Shown here: piece by piece, positions 15,260-20,199 of the stretch
Numbering within the stretch: the first letter of the stretch is position 1
Layout: each line of letters begins with the position of its first letter
Assembly (NCBI GenBank): GCA_042095835.1
Contig: JBELML010000119.1
Location: forward strand, 1 to 20,199
Reading direction: 5' to 3'
Origin: DATFKA01 sp042095835
GTDB taxonomy: Bacteria > Bacteroidota > Bacteroidia > Chitinophagales > Saprospiraceae
DNA length: 20,199 nt
Notes under the pieces: generated by a model
Seen by the model: the letters and a program-made list of their open reading frames with translations, nothing else
Databases searched by the model: none
Told to the model about the DNA's origin: nothing
Made by a program: the position numbers and the translations under genes

Positions 15260-15307
15260 CAAAAATATATAATATTAGCAAAAATACTAATATTGTTATC
15301 GGTCAAA
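15260..15307 (-). promoter_or_regulatory. Predicted porP promoter with palindrome around its -7 box
   Basis: On the minus strand TTTG (15307-15304) is followed after 17 bp by TATTTTTG (15286-15279), a perfect TAnnTTTG -7 element. The -7 box is exactly the spacer of an 8-bp inverted repeat: AATATTAG and CTAATATT (15294-15287 and 15278-15271). A second TATTTTTG lies at 15267-15260. Expected transcript start is near 15272, with a leader of about 110 nt. An operator role for the palindrome is inferred. Confidence 0.6.
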
Positions 15308-15443
15308 GCTCGTCATTATGCTAAGGTAATTATTTTCATCTGATGTTAGGCTTTTTTTAACATCTGACACCAGACAAAACGCGGATTGATTTCATCTTAT
15401 TGCTAGGGAGTCCCTAAAATTCAATACCTAAATATAGGAAGGA

Positions 15444-16571
15444 CTATTTCCAGCGGGCTCCGTACCCCTCTACCAAGATATTATCAAAGTGATCGGCCAT
15501 TACAAATAGATGGTCTAAAAGCTTGCCACCTGTTTCTACATTAAGGTATCGATCATAAATCAAAAGGGATAAAATAATGTCTTGCCCTTTCACACTGAGG
15601 GTCAGCCCTTCGATACTGTAGTTTTGTCGGAGCAAGTATTCGTATATAGGTTTAATATCTTTTTGTGGGAGCAAGCATAAATAGGCATCGCCAGTGATCA
15701 AGCCCATTTTCTCGTAGTAGGCAATATTGATCTTTGCACTTCCTTGGTGTATGACCCAGGCATTTGGTCCACGGCGAGCCGTTTCTACATGATAGCCATT
15801 TTGGATGAGCATCTCCTCAATGGTTTTGGCTACACCTATTGGTTCGTAATCGTCTACTTCATTGGGAAGTTGTAGTCGGGTGCCACAATGGGGGCAATAG
15901 CCTTTATCCAACTCATCTTGGATCACCACATTGGCGCAGGAATAGCAGCGCACGCCTACATTATAGTCCTTTTTCTTGAATGCCTGGATAGTCTCCTGCA
16001 AAATAGGTGCTGGGAGGCTGAAGCCAATATCATTACCCTCTTTGATGATAAAAGAGTTGACGCCTAGGATATGACCATTGGCATCGACGAGTGGACCACC
16101 GCTGTTGCCGGGGTTAAGTGCCGCATCGTGTTGTATATAAACGACATCTCCTACTTTATGATCAACGTTGGATACAATGCCTTGGGTAGAGGAGAATTTG
16201 AGTTCGAAGGGATGGCCAATAGCGACAACCGTTTCCCCTTCGGTAGCTGGCGGATCGGTTCTGAGTTGAATATCTGGAATGTCCAGGTCTTCTGGGGCTT
16301 TTAAAAAAGCTAGATCGTATTTCTGATCAATGTAGATGACATCGGCAAGCTGCTTCTCGATTTTTGTACCAAAAATGATAGCAGAGCGATTGTCTCTTAC
16401 GATGTGTTCGTTGGTGATAATCAGATTGGCGGAGCGAAGATAAAAACCTGTGCCAGTGCTATAAGGTGTAGCAATCTGTATGACTATATCTCGAAATTGG
16501 TTGATTACTTCTTTCACATACTCGGATTCTCCGCATGCAATTAAGGAAAAAATGGCCAGATGGCAAAGCAA
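15444..16571 (-). CDS. Trypsin-like (S1C) serine protease with zinc ribbon and C-terminal YbjN-like region
   Basis: A protease of the DegP-like S1C type without a recognisable PDZ domain. With residue 1 at 16571, the catalytic triad is H56 (ITNEHIV), D86 (KYDLAFLK) and S157 (GNSGGPL), and STGTGFYL (38-45) opens the fold. A four-cysteine zinc ribbon follows (C209, C212, C226, C229). Residues about 240-375 form a mixed alpha/beta domain that may be YbjN-like. The start is uncertain. TTG 16571 gives a short hydrophobic stretch and a lipobox-like LIAC-G, but no basic residue, so a lipoprotein is possible. GTG 16517 gives a soluble protein beginning VKEVINQFRDIVIQIATP, which fits the cytoplasmic look of a zinc ribbon. 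No ATG is available. The gene follows rpsT and its terminator. Confidence 0.85.
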   Translation of the reverse strand: MLCHLAIFSLIACGESEYVKEVINQFRDIVIQIATPYSTGTGFYLRSANLIITNEHIVRDNRSAIIFGTKIEKQLADVIYIDQKYDLAFLKAPEDLDIPDIQLRTDPPATEGETVVAIGHPFELKFSSTQGIVSNVDHKVGDVVYIQHDAALNPGNSGGPLVDANGHILGVNSFIIKEGNDIGFSLPAPILQETIQAFKKKDYNVGVRCYSCANVVIQDELDKGYCPHCGTRLQLPNEVDDYEPIGVAKTIEEMLIQNGYHVETARRGPNAWVIHQGSAKINIAYYEKMGLITGDAYLCLLPQKDIKPIYEYLLRQNYSIEGLTLSVKGQDIILSLLIYDRYLNVETGGKLLDHLFVMADHFDNILVEGYGARWK

Positions 16572-16596
16572 TTGAAGGTAGAATGGACATTCTACA

Positions 16597-16635
16597 ACCT
16601 AAAACAGGTCAAAGTACCTTTTATACTTTGACCTG
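16597..16635 (-). terminator. Intrinsic terminator of rpsT
   Basis: A perfect 12-bp stem, CAGGTCAAAGTA (16605-16616) with TACTTTGACCTG (16624-16635), has a 7-nt loop and is followed on the minus strand by TTTTAGGTT. It lies 32 bp after the rpsT stop codon and 33 bp before the furthest possible start of the protease gene. A smaller hairpin (16578-16584 with 16589-16595, 7 bp) follows directly. Confidence 0.75.
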
Positions 16636-16667
16636 CATTGGCTGTCAGCACCTTTAAATACCTATAC

Positions 16668-16937
16668 TTAAGCTTCTTTTGGAGCTTGAAGTGAATTGAC
16701 GTGCTTGGTCAATTTGCTTTTTAAGTTATTCGCTTTATTCTTGTGCCAAGTGTTCTTCTTAGCTAGTTTGTCAATCATGCTTACTACCTTAGGTAAAAAG
16801 CTTGTTGCCTCCTCTGCATCTTCCATCGCTCTAAGCTTGGCAATAGCCGATCTAGTTGATTTTTTATAGTAGCGATTGCGAATACGCTTTACAGCGTCTT
16901 GGCGAATTCTTTTCTTAGCTGACTTGTGATGTGCCAT
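16668..16937 (-). CDS. rpsT: 30S ribosomal protein S20
   Basis: An 89-residue, lysine- and arginine-rich helical protein that binds the 16S rRNA 5' domain early in small-subunit assembly. The N-terminus MAHHKSAKKRIRQDAVKRIRN is the S20 signature (MANHKSAxKRIRQ type), and the helix-bundle pattern continues through SFLPKVVSMIDKLAKKNTWHKNKANNLKSKL. Length is usual for the family. The gene stands alone, with a good Bacteroidota promoter and a terminator, so it is probably monocistronic. The start ATG at 16937 lies about 60 nt after the predicted transcription start. Confidence 0.97.
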   Translation of the reverse strand: MAHHKSAKKRIRQDAVKRIRNRYYKKSTRSAIAKLRAMEDAEEATSFLPKVVSMIDKLAKKNTWHKNKANNLKSKLTKHVNSLQAPKEA

Positions 16938-17002
16938 ATCTCTTTAATATTATTTCTTTTCTAGTTATTTATGGAATAACGACCACATTTTCAATTGGAG
17001 TG

Positions 17003-17010
17003 CAAAGGTA
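17003..17010 (-). promoter_or_regulatory. Predicted rpsT promoter, -7 box
   Basis: On the minus strand the bases are TACCTTTG, a perfect TAnnTTTG -7 element followed by CA, as in many highly expressed Bacteroidota genes. A TTTC (17033-17030) lies 19 bp upstream as a weak -33 box. The predicted transcript starts near 16996, leaving a leader of about 60 nt before ATG 16937. Confidence 0.65.
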
Positions 17011-17138
17011 TAACTTTTGTCACAATTATGAAAGCCTAATTTTAAAAAGATTTTTATCAAATCCTACAACTTGCTTATGCTAAAATTTGCATTTTTCCCG
17101 TAGGACTCCTTACTTGCAAGCTAATTATTTTTTATAGC

Positions 17139-17214
17139 AAAAAAGGTAGAACAAATCTACCATTCAAGCGATTTTTACTAAAAATGCAGCACCCCATTTC
17201 CTATTCTAATAGGA
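17139..17214. promoter_or_regulatory. sucA upstream region with one hairpin and two palindromes
   Basis: The gene-free stretch 16938-17262 (325 bp) holds the rpsT promoter on its left and this group on its right. A 6-bp hairpin GGTAGA/TCTACC (17145-17150, 17156-17161) is followed on the minus strand by six U residues, resembling a leftward terminator. Then come two dyads: ATTTTTA-C-TAAAAAT (17171-17185) and TCCTATT-CT-AATAGGA (17199-17214). These could be operators for sucA, which starts 48 bp later. I find no perfect TAnnTTTG for sucA. No small gene is supported in this stretch. Confidence 0.35.
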
Positions 17215-17262
17215 GCAGTATTATTGCATCACTACATTAAATCATTACATCATTAATATATA

Positions 17263-20007
17263 ATGAGCGATTTTTCATTCATAGCCAACGCGCATCCAGC
17301 CTTTATTGATGAGCTTTATAAAAAGTATCAGGAATCACCTGACTTAGTAGAAGAAAGCTGGCGCAACTTCTTTAAAGGTTTCGATTATGCGCAATCTAAT
17401 AATGGCCATAGCGAAGAAAACATCGGACTGGAAATGGCCTCCGTGCCTTTCACCAGTAAGGAGCTACAGGTCATTGCTTTAATTAAAGCCTTTAGAAATC
17501 GGGGACACCTGCTTTCTACTACCAATCCGATCCGGGAGCGTAGAGATCGTAAGCCAAACCTAACCATCGCAGATTTTGGTTTGAGCAAAGCCGATTTGAA
17601 TGCTGAGTTTGACGCAGGAAAAGAAATTGGCATCGGTCGAGCCAAGTTGAAAGATATCGTCAATCACCTGATGAAAGTGTATTGTGGTAATATCGGCTTT
17701 GAGTATCACCATATCGAAGATCGCGAAAAACGCCGCTGGATCAGAGACCGTATCGAGCGCCACCACCCAGATAATAACTACGATATCCCCGTAGAAAAGA
17801 AGAAACGCATCCTCGAGAAATTGAATGGTGCCGTTATGTTTGAAAAATTCCTGCACACTAAATATGTAGGGCAAAAGCGCTTTTCACTTGAAGGTGGCGA
17901 ATCTGCTATCCCCGGATTGGATGGCATGATTAGTGCCGCTGCCGAACAGGGCGTCGAAGAAGTGATCATCGGTATGGCTCACCGCGGCCGCTTGAATGTT
18001 TTGGCCAATATCATGGGTAAAACCTACGAGCACATTTTTAATGAGTTTGAAGGTACTGCCTTGCCTGATTTGAGTTTTGGAGATGGTGATGTAAAGTATC
18101 ACTTGGGTTATTCCTCCCACGTAGATACACCTACTGGGAAAAAGATACACCTTAAATTAGTACCTAACCCTTCTCACCTAGAGTCTGTTGATCCGGTTGT
18201 GCAAGGTTTCAGTCGAGCTAAAGCCGATATCCTATATAATAGCGATTATGATAAAATACTGCCTATTCTTATCCATGGAGATGCAGCAGTAGCGGGTCAA
18301 GGAGTAGTTTATGAGACGACTCAAATGAGTAAACTCAAAGGTTATTATACGGGAGGTACCCTACACTTCGTGATTAATAACCAGATTGGATTTACGACCG
18401 ACTTCGACGATGCGCGCTCTTCTACCTATAGTACTGGTGTGGCACAAGTAGTGCAGGCGCCCGTATTCCATATTAATGGAGATGATCCTGAGGCGCTCTT
18501 GTTTGCTGTAGAATTTGCGGTAGACTACCGTCAGAAGTTTAATAATGATGTATTCATCGATATGGTATGCTACCGCAAGCATGGACACAACGAAGGAGAT
18601 GATCCTAAGTTTACCCAGCCAGTTATGTATGATATCATCAATAAGCATCCTAATCCAAGAGAAATCTACTCTAAGGAATTGATCGAACGCGGCGATTTAG
18701 ACAAAAAAGTTGCCGAAGAACTAGAAAAAGACTTTTGGAACCAACTCCAGGAACGCCTCGATGAAGTAAAGGAAAAACCACTTCCTTATAGCTACCAAGA
18801 GCCAGAAAAAGCCTGGAAGAAACTCAAGAAAATAACAAAACCAGAGGATTATGATACCTCTCCTGTTACCGCTATCGATGCCAAGTTAAGGGATGATTTG
18901 ATTGAGCATCTGCTCACTTTGCCAGCAGGTATGAAGCCGATTGCGAAGGTCAACCGACTTTTCAAAGGGAAGAAAAAACTGCTCGCTAATCAGCAATTAG
19001 ATTGGGCTATGGGCGAATTGATGGCCTATGGCTCCATTCTGGTAGAGGGTAAGGATGTACGGATGAGTGGACAGGATGTCAAACGAGGAACTTTCTCTCA
19101 CAGACACGCCGTTTTGCAGGACATCGAAAACCTTAGAGAGGTCAATCGATTAGATAATATTACTGAAGATCAAGGGCGATTCCACATCTATAACTCTCTT
19201 TTGTCTGAGTTTGCGGTGATGGGCTTTGAGTATGGCTATTCGCTAGCTACACCTGATGCCTTGGTCATCTGGGAAGCACAGTTTGGAGATTTTTATAATG
19301 GTGCTCAGACCATTATTGATCAATATTTAACGGCTGCTGAAAGTAAATGGCGTAGAATGAGTGGTCTGGTATTGCTTTTGCCACATGGTTATGAGGGACA
19401 AGGACCAGAGCACTCTAGTGCTAGAGTAGAGCGCTTTTTACAAGCCTGTGCGGAGTATAATATTACGGTAGCGAATGTCAGTACACCCGCTAACCTCTTC
19501 CATATTTTACGTCGTCAGCTGGCTCGACCTTTCCGCAAGCCATTGGTGATTATGTCTCCGAAATCTCTACTTCGTCATCCGCGTTGTGTATCATTGTTGG
19601 ATGATTTTGTAGGCGATTCCCGTTTCGAAGAGCTATTGGATGATCCTGAGGTGAAGACCGGCAAGGGTATAAAAAAGGTACTTCTTTGTACTGGTAAAGT
19701 CTATTACGATCTTTTACAAAGAAAAGAAGAGACCAAGCGTAAAGATGTAGCCATCGTCAGATTGGAGCAGTTGTATCCACTACCTCAAAAACAGTTGGAT
19801 GCTTTAGTGAAAAAGTATAAATCAGCCGAGTGGACTTGGGTGCAAGAAGAACCTGCCAATATGGGTGCTTGGCAGTATGTAGCGATGAATTTCAAGACGG
19901 TACCATTAGACTTTGTTGCTAGAAAAGCGAGCGCCTCACCGGCTACTGGTTTCAAAAAACAGCACGATAAAGAGCAAAAAGATGTTATAGATAGAGCTTT
20001 CGACTAA
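17263..20007 (+). CDS. sucA: 2-oxoglutarate dehydrogenase E1 component
   Basis: Thiamine diphosphate-dependent decarboxylase of the 2-oxoglutarate dehydrogenase complex, which turns 2-oxoglutarate into succinyl-CoA in the TCA cycle together with E2 (SucB) and E3. The 914-residue protein is full length (E. coli SucA is 933). Visible parts: the N-terminal E1o segment (NAHPAFIDELYKKYQESPDLVEESWRNFF, 9-37), FEKFLHTKYVGQKRFSLEGGES (193-214), GMAHRGRLNVL (237-247), HGDAAVAGQG (338-347), INNQIGFTT (371-379), RKHGHNEGDDP (438-448), and the transketolase-like half with WEAQFGDF, LPHGYEGQGPEHSSAR and the MSPKSLLRHP segment. The ATG at 17263 has no Shine-Dalgarno sequence. A strong terminator follows 24 bp after the stop codon, so sucB is not co-transcribed from here, unlike in many bacteria. 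Confidence 0.97.
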   Translation: MSDFSFIANAHPAFIDELYKKYQESPDLVEESWRNFFKGFDYAQSNNGHSEENIGLEMASVPFTSKELQVIALIKAFRNRGHLLSTTNPIRERRDRKPNLTIADFGLSKADLNAEFDAGKEIGIGRAKLKDIVNHLMKVYCGNIGFEYHHIEDREKRRWIRDRIERHHPDNNYDIPVEKKKRILEKLNGAVMFEKFLHTKYVGQKRFSLEGGESAIPGLDGMISAAAEQGVEEVIIGMAHRGRLNVLANIMGKTYEHIFNEFEGTALPDLSFGDGDVKYHLGYSSHVDTPTGKKIHLKLVPNPSHLESVDPVVQGFSRAKADILYNSDYDKILPILIHGDAAVAGQGVVYETTQMSKLKGYYTGGTLHFVINNQIGFTTDFDDARSSTYSTGVAQVVQAPVFHINGDDPEALLFAVEFAVDYRQKFNNDVFIDMVCYRKHGHNEGDDPKFTQPVMYDIINKHPNPREIYSKELIERGDLDKKVAEELEKDFWNQLQERLDEVKEKPLPYSYQEPEKAWKKLKKITKPEDYDTSPVTAIDAKLRDDLIEHLLTLPAGMKPIAKVNRLFKGKKKLLANQQLDWAMGELMAYGSILVEGKDVRMSGQDVKRGTFSHRHAVLQDIENLREVNRLDNITEDQGRFHIYNSLLSEFAVMGFEYGYSLATPDALVIWEAQFGDFYNGAQTIIDQYLTAAESKWRRMSGLVLLLPHGYEGQGPEHSSARVERFLQACAEYNITVANVSTPANLFHILRRQLARPFRKPLVIMSPKSLLRHPRCVSLLDDFVGDSRFEELLDDPEVKTGKGIKKVLLCTGKVYYDLLQRKEETKRKDVAIVRLEQLYPLPQKQLDALVKKYKSAEWTWVQEEPANMGAWQYVAMNFKTVPLDFVARKASASPATGFKKQHDKEQKDVIDRAFD

Positions 20008-20030
20008 ATCTATACCACATAGCAGCATTT

Positions 20031-20080
20031 GAAACGTCTCTAGGAAACCAAATACTTGTCTAGAGACGTTTCTATTTTAT
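20031..20080 (+). terminator. Intrinsic terminator of sucA
   Basis: A perfect 13-bp stem, GAAACGTCTCTAG (20031-20043) with CTAGAGACGTTTC (20060-20072), encloses a 16-nt loop and is followed by TATTTTAT. It begins 24 bp after the sucA stop codon. From 20081 to about 20164 there is AT-rich sequence with no supported gene. Confidence 0.8.
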
Positions 20081-20164
20081 ACTAGGGCAAACGCATTAAA
20101 ATAAAAACTGAAAAAGAAATGCTAATTACTCAAGATTAAGTGTAAAAAAGGTCATAAGTGAAGT

Positions 20165-20199
20165 GCGGGATGCCGCCTAGGCATTGTTTGAGCGGAGCG
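20165..20199. repeat. GC-rich palindromic stretch cut by the window end
   Basis: After AT-rich sequence, the last 35 bases turn GC-rich and contain a small hairpin ATGCC-GCCTA-GGCAT (20170-20184), then GAGCGGAGCG. This contrast suggests the edge of a dispersed intergenic repeat. With only one partial copy visible, the call is tentative. Confidence 0.25.

Noticed and set aside
17385..18648. Several leftward open frames inside sucA
   Set aside because: They are antisense to highly conserved enzyme sequence and have no recognisable domains.

Overview
The window reads as chromosomal DNA of a Bacteroidota bacterium, most likely a Saprospirales/Lewinella-like lineage (inference). The grounds are: several predicted promoters with the Bacteroidota -7 box TAnnTTTG, no Shine-Dalgarno sequences before most starts, a PorP/SprF type IX secretion-family protein, a bactofilin next to AtpZ, a type III pantothenate kinase, and a lipoprotein whose cysteine is followed by an acidic run. 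There is no rRNA, tRNA, CRISPR array, transposase or integrase. Most genes are housekeeping, with a few accessory ones.

Layout. 1-217: AT-rich leader with no supported gene. 218-1141 (+): sugar phosphate isomerase/epimerase-like TIM barrel. 1142-1328: convergent gap with two short hairpin repeats. 1329-1931 (-) and 2079-3116 (+): a TetR regulator divergent from an AlkB-type alkane monooxygenase, with a 12-bp-arm inverted repeat over the predicted alkB promoter. 3179-3883 (+): unrecognised membrane-anchored protein. 3998-5566 (+): full-length contractile tail sheath protein with no other tail gene beside it. 5571-8048 (-): SWIM-SNF2 ATPase. 8330-8857 (+): lipocalin-like lipoprotein. 8868-9647 (-): coaX, divergent from an unrecognised gene at 9684-10226 (+). 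10475-11812 (-): aspartate kinase, divergent from an ACT-domain regulator-like protein (11975-12640, +). 12655-13755 (-): bactofilin, AtpZ and a four-helix AtpI-like protein, without atpB. 14046-15161 (-): PorP/SprF. 15444-16571 (-): trypsin-like protease with zinc ribbon. 16668-16937 (-): rpsT. 17263-20007 (+): sucA, followed by a strong terminator. 20165-20199: start of a GC-rich palindromic stretch cut by the window edge.

How they work together. The clearest regulatory unit is TetR-alkB, where the palindrome, the divergent arrangement and the promoter overlap fit local repression. The bactofilin-atpZ-membrane protein trio is translationally tight (8-bp overlap, then 5-bp gap) and matches the head of a Bacteroidota ATP synthase operon, but is separated here from the synthase genes. 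lysC and the ACT protein share an intergenic region. sucA is followed by a terminator and not by sucB. The most unusual item is the orphan tail sheath gene. I found no convincing multi-gene undescribed system.
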